A stretch of DNA of 64,000 bases from Ciona intestinalis. Lineage: Eukaryota; Chordata; Ascidiacea; Phlebobranchia; Cionidae. Location of the stretch: NCBI RefSeq assembly GCF_000224145.3, contig NW_004190433.2, forward strand, positions 85,633 through 149,632, given 5' to 3'. This document shows, piece after piece, positions 1 through 12,700 of the stretch. The notes below the pieces were generated by a model, which ran no database searches, was not told the DNA's origin, and saw nothing but the letters and a program-made list of their open reading frames with translations. Within the stretch, counting starts at the first letter, position 1. Each line of letters starts with the position of its first letter. The position numbers and the translations under genes were made by a program.

Positions 1-2655
1 ACTCTTGCAGTGTAGATCAGTTCTTTGGCAATACTTGGTCCAACAACCCTGGCTAAGTTTTGTGTACCACCTGTACAGCAAGATATGTTGAGCAATAAGT
101 TTTTTTCAGTAAACACACAAAGAAATGACCCAATGGTTTAGTTTTAAAAAAAATAGAAACTCCTACATGCTTGCATGGCGGGGCAGCATCAGTATGTTAT
201 AACACAGGTGTTCTATTCCATACACCTTGTTTCTGCTGTTAATTTACTGTGTGAAACATATTTGCCTTTTTTGCATAGGTAAAAATTTGGACACCTCATT
301 CACGATTACTTGATAAAAACAATTGGCGGATATATTCTTATCCAGGAACACATACGTTCATGTACAGATCTATTTCTGTTATTAAATGACATACAAATAG
401 TGACATAACATATGCATTACCTGCACCAGGAATGATGGCAAGCTTGGTTTCAACCAGTCCAAGTTTAGTATCTGAAGCTAAAGGTAAACACATAGTTAAA
501 CATATAAAAGTGAAAAACATGGTTTAACATATAAAAGAAAACACATAACTGTTGGACATGGCAATTCACAACAGCAGTTGGCGGCTGTAATTGAATTTTA
601 AATTTAAATCTCAATAATTTAAACGTAATATTTCGCAACATTAAATTCACTTAATAAATACACCAGCTGACCACCATATAATAGGAGTCTTAAAATAAAA
701 TCTAGAGGGCACTATGGACCTAGAAAACATTATACTTCTTGTTGGTTAAAAGTTATTCTGTTTACACTACTCCTAAACTGGGTTGCTCAAACTACAGCTC
801 GTCATAACTCCTAGTTTTCTACACAAATGAGCTGAAACAAAGCTGTATTTACTTATAACTTTTACAAACAGTCAAATTACCTGCAATGCGCATATAAAGT
901 ATAATGTTTTTGGTTTGATGAAAAAGCTAAAACTTAGAGGGCACACTTAAGCTATGAAATATTAGACTTCTCGTTGTTTAAAGTTATCATGCTTAAAATT
1001 CTTCTAAAGTGGATGCCCTATCAAGAGCCCCTCCTGCCCACTTTACCATAAGTAAAGCTGTACTCATTTAAGTTTACACTTACAAACAATCAAATACCTG
1101 CAATGCGCATATCAAATCCTAAAGCCATTTCAAGACCGCCCCCTACTGCAGTGCCATCCATAGCAGCTATAGTGGGAATAGGAAATTGCTGTAAGTCAGA
1201 CATAAGTTGTCTTAGACGTCCTACAAACGGTCCAACTTCATTCTCCTTCATCGTTCTTCTTTCCTTTAAGTCAGCACCTAATATTATGTATCATGACAAG
1301 AGAAATATAATAGGTATCTGTGGCGAGTGCGAGTATATGGAACAACTATTACCAGCATAGTTTTAAAGGTAAAGCAATTATTATGGTGCAGTTAAGCTTA
1401 TGTCAAAAACAAGTGCCAAAATATACTGCATTTTTTATGTTTTGTTTTTTTTTATGTATGAAGTCCCTACTTTTGATATCAGGAGAATAATTGTATTCCA
1501 GCACAGTTTTTGCTAACATTTAAAAACAGAATGACTATGAGTATAACATTAACAATTACTAAAGATAACATATTTTTTGTATTTATTCATTACACTTTAC
1601 TTTTATATCCTTTTTTGTAAACACCTAAATCCAATCTGTTTAGTTTTGATCACATACATGTTTACTTAAATGAAATATTTTTTATAAAAGGCTCATACCT
1701 GCACAAAATATCCCTGGCACCATGCTTCTTACTATTAACACGCGAATATTTGGGTCATATTTCAACTCGTCTACGGTTTTAATCAGCTGTTTAAATGGCA
1801 GGATTGTAGTAACAGATATTATTGATTAATGTGATATTACACTTACCATTCGTGATAAGTTTTTACCAATTGAATTTCTTGACTGTGGTCTGTTAATTCC
1901 CAGAATTGTGATTCCTATGAAGAACATATATAAGTGGTTACATTACACAATAGCTAGAATCAAGCAAGGAGCAACCAAAGTGTTTTATGCATTTTATTCT
2001 TCTGCAACCTTTTGCATTTAATGAATATATACATGGTGGACATATTTTTATATTTTAATTATTGGGTATGACTTGTGCAGTTGAGCGAGTTTCTGCATGG
2101 GGACTTATAAAATAGCAGCAGTGGGTAGGGTGTGTCACAGTGCAGTGTGTGTTGCCGCAGTGTGTTATAGTGTAGTACAACGTGTTGCAATGTGCGCAGT
2201 GTCTTTTCATGTAATAAAAATATGGGTTAAAGGGTCGCCGCTGCTACCATTGTGAAAGTAAGTGTCCGTGGGCAAGACAATTAACAGCAATTGCCATGTG
2301 TGTTCACTAATGGGTTGTCTAAGCTGTCAGTCATACAGAAAAAAAACCCACAAGGTTACATACGTGGTAACTCATAAGCAGGCAAGAGGTGTATATGCTA
2401 TACTTATTTAATCAATAAGTCTCTGTACTTTTCAAAGGGTCCTTTTTTTATTGCTTATTAAATCTTTTAAAATATAATATATATACATAATATTTAAAAA
2501 TGTTTACCTGTAAGATCTCCATCTAGATGTGTCGTAACAAGTTCTTCATCAGTCTTTAAGCATAATGTTGTGGAAAATGGTTTTGAGATAAATACTTTAT
2601 GATTTCGAAATGAAAGTGTAGCTACGTCACGCAAAAGTTTGTTTCGGCAAAACAT
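1..2655 (-). CDS. ECHDC2: Enoyl-CoA hydratase/isomerase family protein, ECHDC2/AUH-like (3' end outside window)
   Basis: Minus-strand gene, start codon at 2655, six exons seen: 2508-2655, 1847-1914, 1699-1786, 1098-1277, 421-477 and 1-70 (cut by the window edge). All have GT-AG borders and compatible phases. The N-terminus is basic and Ser/Thr-rich, as in a mitochondrial presequence. Crotonase-fold landmarks follow in order: [38 protein letters not shown] (oxyanion-hole glycines and first catalytic Glu), then [18 protein letters not shown] (second catalytic Glu). Family members hydrate enoyl-CoA esters in mitochondria. [20 protein letters not shown] resembles ECHDC2, while [11 protein letters not shown] resembles AUH (methylglutaconyl-CoA hydratase), so the exact orthologue is uncertain. 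The substrate cannot be read from the sequence. Confidence 0.9.
174..262 (-). repeat. Decayed SINE tail, reverse orientation
   Basis: The stretch with ATAACACAGGTGTTCTATTC and CATACACCTTGT matches the reverse complement of the 3' half of the window's SINE family (compare 60240-60350). It lies in the last visible intron of the hydratase gene and is strongly diverged. Confidence 0.45.
690..1110 (-). repeat. Tandem duplication copying the exon 4 donor of the hydratase gene
   Basis: Two diverged direct copies, about 690-905 and 930-1110, share AGAGGGCAC near one end and ACCTGCAATGCGCATAT at the other. The second holds the true end of exon 4 and its donor. The first holds a copy of the last exon codons plus a GTAATT donor-like site, now inside the intron. 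Confidence 0.65.
2225..2405 (+). repeat. SINE copy (body and tail), decayed
   Basis: Contains the family body GCTGCTACCATTGTG, GGGCAAGACAATTAACAGCA, CACTAATGGGTTGTCTAA and the tail piece ACATACGTGGTAACTCATAA. The tRNA-like head is missing or unreadable. It lies in intron 1 of the hydratase gene. Confidence 0.7.
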
Positions 2656-2995
2656 GATCATATGAACTTATTAAAGATTGAATAAATAAGTAAGGTTTTT
2701 CCTTTTGACGGATAAACATGAAAGTATGGCAATTGTTTATGTGATTTTACGAATTTTCTCAATCTACAATCTATGCAATGCAATTGAAAACTCTGCGGAT
2801 GTGCGTAATCAAAATACGGATTTACGGATACGCAGAATGATATTTTCCACATGGATTTCTAATAAAGTAAAACTTTTATAGAATAGTAACAATTTATAAT
2901 GGCCTGGTTCAACACTTTATTTAAAGCATACACGAGTAACAATAAAATAAAACAAACGTTAAAAAATGGTTGTCGGTCAGGGCAGAGTCCGTATA

Positions 2996-3489
2996 CACAG
3001 AAATAAAAAAGAATAGAACGCGCATCTCTAATGTCGGTAAAGGAGAGAGCATGATACACTTTCTCTTTTTCACGACTCGTTCCCGTTTACTATTGTAGTC
3101 AATGGAAGCCAGGGCGTTTAATGTAGTTTTTCTTCGTTTTTTGACTTAATTTAAGTTTATAGGGAAAAATAACTATTTCCAAACATATATATATTTCTAA
3201 CAAACTGTTTGTTTGAACGTTATTAATTAAATTTATAAAATAATTAATTTTCCTAAGCAAGCGCTAAAGTGTAAGCATTAACCTACCAAAAACTAAACTG
3301 GCCTAATAAACTGGAATAGTTAGTGTAGTTTTTGAAATAAACGGCTAAAACCTCCTAAAATCACTGTGCGCCTATCTTTTACAATGGAAACCAAGCGAAA
3401 TGGGGACGGAGTTGGCAGTCACGTGAATAGAAAAAAGAATATATCACGGTTTTGGGCAGTTGCGCGTTCTACTCTTTTTTATTTCTGTG
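2996..3489. mobile_element. Non-autonomous inverted-repeat element in a divergent promoter
   Basis: A 29 bp terminal inverted repeat (TIR) at 2996-3024 (ends GAATAGAACGCGCA) is matched in reverse at 3461-3489 (TGCGCGTTCTACTC) with one mismatch. The 494 bp between them contains no coding sequence. The right half, about 3285-3490, recurs inverted at 46418-46625, so it is a dispersed repeat. It occupies about half of the 1040 bp between the start codons of the divergent hydratase and EF-hand genes. I saw no certain target-site duplication. Confidence 0.6.
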
Positions 3490-3695
3490 TCCGTATATAA
3501 ACACTCTGGGTCAGGGTTCATAGACGGAAATACGGAACTTAATTCCGCATTTAGAGTTTTGTTGTTGCCTGGGGTTGTCACAGACGCCAAAAGGCAAAAA
3601 TCACAACAGAAAGTAAGTTTTTCCGCAGCTGTTGTTCTGCACCTAGTGTAAAGGTTTTGTACAATAAACTCACCCATTTTTTGCATTCATTAGAC

Positions 3696-5943
3696 ATGCC
3701 TTCGAAGAAAAAAAGAAAGTCTATTTCTGAAGATAAAAAAGCAAAAGCACCCGATTTTCAATATCCAACCGAAGCAATCCCATCAAATATACCGGATATT
3801 CCCCCACCTGGTCAAGCAGTAGGTTAAAATGTTGCATTTATAAAGAAATATATTGTTTTTAAAAATTTTTGTTTCATAGAATCATCATATTGTTTTTTAT
3901 AATTGGAATACACTGTATATTGTGTATGCATCAAATTGGGATTCTCCAGAAATCATGGATTGCAAACGGTTCCGGTTGTAACTATTTCTCGTATTTCGAC
4001 CAGATACTCTATGCGTTACACACTCATTAGAGAAATGAGCGCACCATTTAACAAGCCAACTTATGGTCTTGCATATCAGAATGGATTTTAAGTTATATTC
4101 CAATCACAATAATGGGGTTATAGATATATAAGTTGTTTAAAAAAAACCTAACTTAGGTAGTCCTGTTTGAAAAGAGTCCTAACCTCTGCAGTCCCTAGGC
4201 TAAAAAAAAGATATATATATAACTTTTTTAAAAAGTTTTAGTTCTGTATTTGAGACGTTTTTGAAATATGGTACATGAATGATATTTCAAGTCTAGGGAG
4301 CTTGACTTTAAAACGTTTCTGGTCAAAATTAAAAATTATACTGAAATTCAGAAAAACAAACTAACTTAACTTTTTAAATCATAAGCAGGACTAGACAATG
4401 ATTTATCATGTTCTTGGCTGTTGTATGAAAATTGTGTTTTTTTTATCTCGTTTGATTAGTAAATGGTAAAATAAAGTATATTATAGTTGATTATACTTTC
4501 AGCTGCTGACAGTTCTGCAAAGCAATGAAGTAAATGAGAAACAATTCCTGGGGTTAAAGCTTCCTACAAAGATTTTTGAACAGGTGATTGGTGTGAATCT
4601 GTTTTAACATTTGCCTTATGACCAGTTTTTTTATACTTTACATAAACAATAATAAAACAGTCAGTTTTACAGAAAGATTTTAAGTTAAAAAAAATATCTT
4701 TGCAGTTGACGATTCAAGAAATACGTGATTTGAAAGTTGTTTTTGATGCATTTGATTTGGACAACTCTAGCACAATTGACATAAAGGAATTACACAGAGC
4801 CATGAAAATACTTGGATTTCAGGTTTCTAGGAATGAAGTTCGTGATATGATGGCAGATGTAGACACACAGAACCGTGGGTGAGACTTTTATTCATTTCAT
4901 TTCGAAACAAAGTTTAAAAATTATAAAGCAGAGATAAACTATAAAATGTATTGTCAAATGTACTGCAGCGTTTTTAAGTTGCTGTGTTCCACACACCTGC
5001 TAGAGTTCTAAACAAGGCGATGAGCCGCTAAAATGTAGTTTATTATTATTACCGTGTTTTGCCACTCGTATTTTGTATGTCAAGTGCTTGCCATATTTTT
5101 GTTTTGTGTGGCAAAAGTTTCTGGTGTAGACTGGCAAAATTGGAACTTTTTTGTTGTAAAAAGTTAAAAAATAACTTATGAGTGGTTGATGATAAAGTAT
5201 ATTGCATGCATGTTGGTGTTATAGTCAAATCATTTTGTAGAAATTGTTTTCAATATCATTATACAATTTAACATTGTTTTTTAGAGAAATAAGTTTTGCT
5301 GATTTTTTGCTGTTTATTATTGAAAGACAAAGTGATTCTCGTGATATACTGGAAGAAATACGTCATGGATTCAAAATGTTTGTTGATCCTGGTAGTACAT
5401 TAATAAATTATTTCTTAAGGCTGTATGCTTAACAATATTTTGAATATATTGTGAACAGATTGAATATATTGTTAAGCTACTACTACAACAGGTGTAAAAA
5501 AAGCAATGTTAAAGAAGTGGATCACACTTTAAATTCTTGTGTATGTTTGTGCTTAGTAAAGTGCAACTTATTAAAGTTACTTCAGTCTTGAGATTAATTG
5601 TTAGAATACCAGTAAATACTTTAACATTGTATAGGGATAGATTATATTACCAATTTTGACATACAGGTCGGTTTAGGATTTGCATCCCTGCCACTTTTGA
5701 CCAGAATGGTGCTTATTAATTTAAAATGTAATATGAGTGTGAGTTAAATTGTTTATAAACAAATTTTATGCAGATGAAGGGCTTGTTACGGCAACTTCTC
5801 TAAAGAAAGTATGTAGAGATGCAGGTGTTAAGTTTAATGATAAAGAAATAGCCAACATGATGGAAGTAGCAGACACAAATGGTGATGAAGTCATTGATGA
5901 AGATGAATTTCTAGCGATCATGTTAAAGACAAATTTGTTTTAG
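3696..5943 (+). CDS. Centrin/caltractin-like EF-hand protein
   Basis: Five exons: 3696-3822, 4513-4583, 4706-4878, 5285-5391, 5774-5943; the sum is 648 nt, giving 215 aa. The second exon uses the AG at 4511-4512; the AG at 4501-4502 would put a stop in frame. A Lys/Pro-rich N-terminal extension (about 43 aa, starting MPSKKKRKS) precedes the four-EF-hand core. EF1 (DLDNSSTIDIKE) and EF4 (DTNGDEVIDEDE) keep the calcium ligands. EF2 (DVDTQNRGEISF) has lost the position-12 acid, and EF3 (around VDPDEGLVTATS) is degenerate. The overall pattern and the C-terminal EFLAIMLKTNLF end match centrins, which act at basal bodies and centrosomes. Which centrin subfamily is unclear; a divergent centrin-like calcium sensor is the safe call. 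AATAAA occurs at 6199. Confidence 0.88.
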
Positions 5944-6739
5944 TGTTTCTCCCTTTTCAGTGTTATCTATTTTTCTTTACTGTGGATTTGTTATACAATG
6001 TACTAATCATGTTTTGATGGTTTATAGAAATTTCGTATAACCATAATTTTATTTTTAAAATACAAAAAACGTAATCCAATTTTGGCCCCACATACAGTTA
6101 TGTATTTCCGATTGCAGAATGTGCAAGTGTTTTAAATTCCCAGTTTTCCACCATCACGTAAAAAGCATGGGGAAACACTGCGATTTTGTATACTTTATAA
6201 TAAAAAAAATTCATTGTTTTTTATTAGAGTCCGTCTTTTATATTCCAAAAATAAAGTGTTTCAAAAATTATAAAACACCTATTTTCGTTAACAATTAATT
6301 ATATATACTAGAAAGTACAAATACATATTTATTTTGTTATTGACAAATATGATTAAAATTTGGAAACACTGGATGACATGGGATTTGCCAACATAGAAAT
6401 CGCTGATTTCGTAATTAAATCTTACCCGGTAAAGTGGTTTTGATTCGGTTGCCTTATTTGTTTTATTTAAAAACTCTTAAATTCGTTGACGTGAGTACCA
6501 GTGTTAGTACTCTAAAATATTGCGATTATATTTGGATTAAAATCCGATTGACAAAATACGAAAATACGTTTTGTAATAATGCAAACGTATAAGAAGAAAC
6601 GCCACACTGAATACTGTAGTTTTTTAACTGTTAAGTATTTACGTGTTGAATAGTACAAGCTGATTTAAACATTATGTCTTAAACGTTTACGCAGTAAAGT
6701 AATAAAGCTTATATATACATTTACAGTGTAAGTTAAAAT
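5944..6739. other. Intergenic spacer, no feature recognised
   Basis: AT-rich spacer between the EF-hand gene and AP3D1. Apart from candidate polyadenylation signals (AATAAA near 6199 and 6249) I see no coding sequence, repeat family or RNA gene. The AP3D1 promoter should lie in its right half. Confidence 0.5.
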
Positions 6740-9700
6740 ATGGCTTTAAAAAGAGTCAAGGGAAGTATTGATAGAATCTTTGATAAAAGTCTTCAAGATC
6801 TTGTGAGAGGAATACGAAACCACAAGAGTAATGAGGTGAGGTTGTTATATTTATTACAATTCGTATTAGACCATTAAGTATAAAAATACAGAAGCTAAAG
6901 GTATATTAAGGCTATATATATTGTTTTGAGATAAAGTCGCTTTAACTTTGTTACTACATATCAATTTCATCGGATAATTTTAGCTTAGGCTATTATAATA
7001 CATTGTAATGTGTCTTTAGTACACTTTTTTTAAATTTCACAATATCAAATGTGCAAAAATATGTTTAAAATTCAGTGATAGCGTGGCAAAGAATCAGGAA
7101 ACAAATTACAAGAAACATTGATTGCACTAAAATGTACAAACATGATCTAAATTAAATACACAATGTTAAATCGGTTTGTTATTTTTAAACACCATTAATC
7201 CTGTTAATGAATCATAGGTAAATATATTTTGTTTGAATCAAAATTTACAACAACATTTTCAAAAATATATATTGTCGAAACCCAATTTTCTGTAATTTGA
7301 TTCACATTTTATTATTTATTTTTCAGGCGCATTATGTCTCCTTGTGTGTCGATGAAATTAAGTTGGAATTAAAACAAGAGAATATTGCAGTGAAAGCTAA
7401 TGCTGTCAACAAGCTAATATATGTAATACATTTAATGCCTACCACTTTGAATCAGTGATTTAATTGTAAAAACTTTCTTTGCAGTTACAAATGTTGGGTT
7501 ATGATATAAGCTGGGCTGCTTTCAACATTATTGAAGTGATGAGCTCACCTAAATTTACTTTCAAGGTTTGTTAAATGTACCAATTTTTATTGGAAATCAA
7601 TTAGATTTATTGAACTCCTATGTGGTGTTGTAGTATTTCTTTCTGTAATTGACTGCTTACATTGGCTTAAGAACTTACAGTGTATCACAGGCACCGCAAT
7701 TTCTGTAGTGATTCACACGTTAATTCATTGCATCGTAATAGAGATTGTTTGACCTGGAAATTAGTTACACAAAATAGCAATTCACAAGCCGATCATTTGC
7801 TTCATAATTGCGACTGTCATTTGATTATTTAGCCTACAGTTGCTGGAAAATAGGTTGGATATTTGCCTTTTCACTAAGTTGATCAGAATGAAGTATTAAT
7901 ATGTTTGCGGTTTGCCATAGATGCTTTGTACGTACGTGAGCGCAACTGGGTATGCCCCATACTCTGTAGACTATATGTTTTTATTACATTTGGTAAAACA
8001 TTTCTAATTCTGTTTTAAATCAGAGAATTGGATACCTTGCTGCTTCCCAATGTTTTCATTCCGAGACCGATGTTCTAATGTTAACCACCAACATGATAAG
8101 AAAAGATCTTGGTTCCCAAAATTTCTTTGATGCTGGCATAGCTTTGAATGGATTGTCTTGCTTCATTACGCCAGACCTTGCCCGGGACCTTGCTAATGAT
8201 ATACTAGCATTGGTAGGTTTTGTTTATGAAATTAATTGAACTTTTGTGTGGACTTCAACCGTAGCAGTGTTGATTGTTTGAAACTTTGTGTTTTAGTGGT
8301 ATATGAATTATTACATTCAGCATTCGTAGTTTTTAACTTATTTGCCTTATAAAATTGTTATTATCATCAAAAATTGCCATTTTTTTTAGTTTTACACTTT
8401 TTAACATTTAGGCTACCATATCATTCTTGTAGTTAAACTATTATTTTAAAACAGATGACATCAAGTCGCCCATACACACGCAAACGTGCAGTTTTAATTT
8501 CTTATAAAATCTTCCTGTGTTACCCTGAAGCTTTGAGACCAGCTTTTCCAAGATTGAAGGAAAAATTAGAAGACCCTGATCCAGGTTAACTTCAACCAAA
8601 TTCAAATTATTGCCCTATCTACAGCCTACATAATTGCTTTGTATATCTGGTAGTGATGCATATATTGGCATATAATTTCTTTTCATTTACTGATCCTGGG
8701 ATGGCATACTCGGCTACCAACTAAACTAGTCGCCGCCTAAGTTTGATTATGCTTTTTTTAGTCGGCCAATTTTGACCGACTAACTTCTGTAATGAGTAAT
8801 GCACAGAAACTTAGTCGGCGGACTAAATGTGATAAACCACCGACTAAATTTAAGTCGGCCGACTAAAAAAACGCGGTAACCTATAGTTACCGCGACCGAC
8901 TAGTTTAGTCAGTAGCCGAGTATACCATCTCTTGTGACTATTTGCCTAAAAAACCCATATTGAGTTAATAAATCAAGGTAAAACTTAAAATTGATCATAA
9001 TGTGAATTAAGATATTAAAGTGTTTGGGCGTCAGAGAAAGAGGCCAACTCTGGTCTAAATCCTAGGTCTAAAAAATTAGCTAAAAACACTAAACTGTTTA
9101 ATACACAAGCTGTTTGTTTAAAAACATCTTAATTTTTTGTTTTTTAGGTGTCCAATCTGCTGCTGTGAATGTTATCTGCGAACTTGCAAGAAAAAATCCC
9201 AAGAACTACTTGTCTCTGGCTCCAGTGTTTTTCAAACTAATGACATCTTCAACAAATAACTGGGTTCTCATTAAAATTATTAAACTGGTGAGAGAAGTAA
9301 TAGTAATGTTCATGTATTAAATAAATTGGAATTACTTTATTGTCGAATGGCAGTCTAGTGTCTACTTTAAAAGTTATAATATAAATCATAGTTGCATGTG
9401 TTTTGTGCCTTTACTCCCAACATTATATGTGACTTTGCTGGTTATATAATTTTTTATGGCTCACTATTTAAACAATCCTTCAGCAACCACTAATATATAC
9501 AGTAAACAAAAAAATCATTCAAAAAATATTGTTTTTATGTTTTATTTAAATCATTACCCAACCATTTAAAAATTGTTTTATATATAATAGGACACAAAAC
9601 TTAAAACATTTTTAATTTGAAACTAGTTTNNNNNNNNNNNNNNNNNNNNNNNNNNNNNNNNNNNNNNNNNNNNNNNNNNTTACCCAACCAGTTTAAAAAT

Positions 9701-12700
9701 TGTGTATATATGAGTAGGACACAGAAACTTAAACATTTTCAATTTGAAACTAGTTTGGAGCCCTTACACCCCTGGAACCTCGACTTGGGAAAAAGTTGAT
9801 TGAACCGCTGACTAACCTCATACATAAGTATGTGTTGTACTATGTTTTTCTGATAAACTCGGATTTAAAAAAAGTTCTAGACTGTAAAAAAAATTGTAAA
9901 AAATGTTTGAACTGCTGACTTACCCCATACATAAGTATGTGAATGTGATCTACTAATATACTTAAATTAATTGTTGTTTAGATTTTTATATATAAAGAAC
10001 TGTAGGTGTCAACTTATTAAAAAGCCCAAAAAACTTTATTATTTCATTTGTATAGTTTTTTCACCTTTATATTTGCAATGTTTTTCTGATTAATGCAGAT
10101 TTGAAAAAAAAAGTTCTGCCAACCAAAAACTTTTATTTAATTTTCATGATCAAATAAACAGTAAAGTATGAGATTGTTATGAAATGTTCATTGGTAACGC
10201 AAGAAAAATTTGCTTAACAGCGTATGCGTATGTTTATAACTCGTAACTTATTTTTCAGCACATCTGCTATGTCCCTGTTGTACGAGTGCATCAACACAGT
10301 TGTACAAGGTATTTGTTTATTTAGTAACCAAACAGGATCTCCTTGTATATATAGTAGGTAGGGGAAAATGGGACACTATTTAATTCCATTTTCTCGTCTC
10401 ATTTAGTAGTAAACAAAAAACATCCAAAGAATTATAAATCCGTATCCTCACTACTCCAGTAAAACATTGTTAATTGTTTAAAACATAATCAGATTATTTG
10501 GATATTATGTGCTAAAGGTGTTTTATCTTTCCCCACAGTGCTTACTACTATATATTTTTTTCATCTTAAACCAAATTTAGTTCGATAACAATTAATTTGA
10601 CCCTATTCCTCCTGCTTACTGAAGTCCTAATATCATTTACTTCAGGAATGCAAGACCATGGTTCATCAATTCAGGTATCTAACATTTATTTATTATTATC
10701 ACACATATATATATATTACTGCTGAGATTTAAACCAGTGTTTCGTAGAATTTTGGACAAGTTTTTTTTAGTTTTTACGATTTGTTTAGAAAGTATTACTA
10801 TTGGATAAGATTAAAAACAAATAAAGTTTTTATAGCCTACTTTATACCTAATAGTAATATTAAAAAAATCTGCTTTTTATATGATATAGGCTCCCATATT
10901 ATAGACGCCAAGTTTTGCTTTATTGTGAAAAACGTGTGACATCATAATGTAATCATTATGACGTCATATATGATGTAAAGTGTAGAGCAGCCATCGCCTT
11001 ACCACTCCAACACCTCCTAACTGAGCGCCTATGTAATAGACAATATATTAAGTTATATAAGATAACAAGCATTGTAGAACATTTACAGTTAAATAAGTGG
11101 TTGTAATTTAAAAAAATGTTTGCAAAATTTAAGTTCCAAAAAAAGAATTCTTAAAAAAAATTCTGCATTTTCCGCTTTTGAAAATTTATAGTTAAGAAAT
11201 GTAGTTACATTGTATTACTCCATCATAATACCTAATTTCCTACTGTTATCCCTTCAGGATGTTTATTTAAGTATTATTTTCATTTGGAAGTTGAAAAAGT
11301 AATCTGAATTCTTTATATAGGGTCATGGGATACTTATGAAGGTTTAAATTTGGAATTAATTTAAATAATCATCTTAAATGTCCTAATTACCAATGAGTTT
11401 TGTTTGGCTTAATTTATTTTATTCACAATGAAAAGAAATATTAATTGTAACTTTCCTAAGCAATGAAAATTTGGATTTGCTATGTTTTACTTTAATTTAT
11501 GTATTATAATAGTATTAAATAGCCTATATAATCACTTTGTCCACTTATAAAAAAAGGTATTATATATTTATTGATTAAATTGAGTGGACATTTTCATACA
11601 CAGAATTTTGTAAATTGCTCTGATTTATTTGTTGTTTTACTATAACTGGTTAATTATGGTTAAATATTTATTTAAAGTAACTTTATTTAAAATAACACGT
11701 TATCTACAGTTGTGTGTACAAAAGCTGAGGATACTTATTGAAGATTCTGATCAAAACTGTATGTTATGTTGTATTAATCTCTTGCTATTATTTTAATAAT
11801 ATAAACATAGCTGAATATGCCTATTACATAATTTCTTATAAAAACTTTTTTTTCTATTTCATTCGTTACCTGATTAGTTTATGTTCTTTAAATTTTAAGA
11901 GAAATCCAAAGAACATAATTATGTGATAGTTTAAAAATACAGAAATACATTTTGTACCATTTAACTTAAAAACTTTTTTTTCTCTCTTTCATTCGTTACC
12001 TGATTAGTTTATATTTTTTTAAATATTAAGAGAAATCCAAAGAACATATGTGGTAGTTAAAAAAATCAGAACTACATTTTGTCCAGTTTCATTTAAAAGT
12101 GTTTTTATTACTATTTAATTTGTTACCTGATGAATTTTTTTGTTTTAATTATTAAAAGAAATAAAAACTAGAAAGAAAGTTACAAAATTCAGAAATCCAT
12201 TTTATCTAGTTAAACTAACTGATAATTTGTTTGACAGTAAAATATCTTGGTCTTCTTGCGATGTCACGCATTTTAAAAACTCATCCGAAAGCTGTACAAG
12301 CACACAAGGATTTGATCTTGCAGTGTTTGGATGACAAAGATGAATCAATTCGATTACGAGCGCTGGACTTATTATTTGGAATGGTGAGATACTGTTACAT
12401 GAGTCATATAACTCATATTGTTGTTGCAAGGCTAATAACGGCATGCCTTGCCAGAAAATGGTGTCTTATAGCGAGGCATGCAATGAGTCGTGGGATTTAA
12501 ACCAAGTTTAAATATATTTTCTGTTTTTAAGCACAGTTTGCCCATTACCAAAAGCTTAAATATGTAGCTTCATAAAACTTTGTAACTAAAACTTGTTAAA
12601 CCAATTTAAAATATGTATTTTATTGTTCGTATAGGTAAGGTCATACCCCAAGGCCAGATAACTAGAGTTGACTTATTACCCAAAGCTCAAAACAAACATG

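Noticed and set aside
9617-9799. Open frame across the 50 N gap upstream of AP3D1 exon 7
   Set aside because: It exists only because N bases are read through; the real coding part is exon 7 from 9754.
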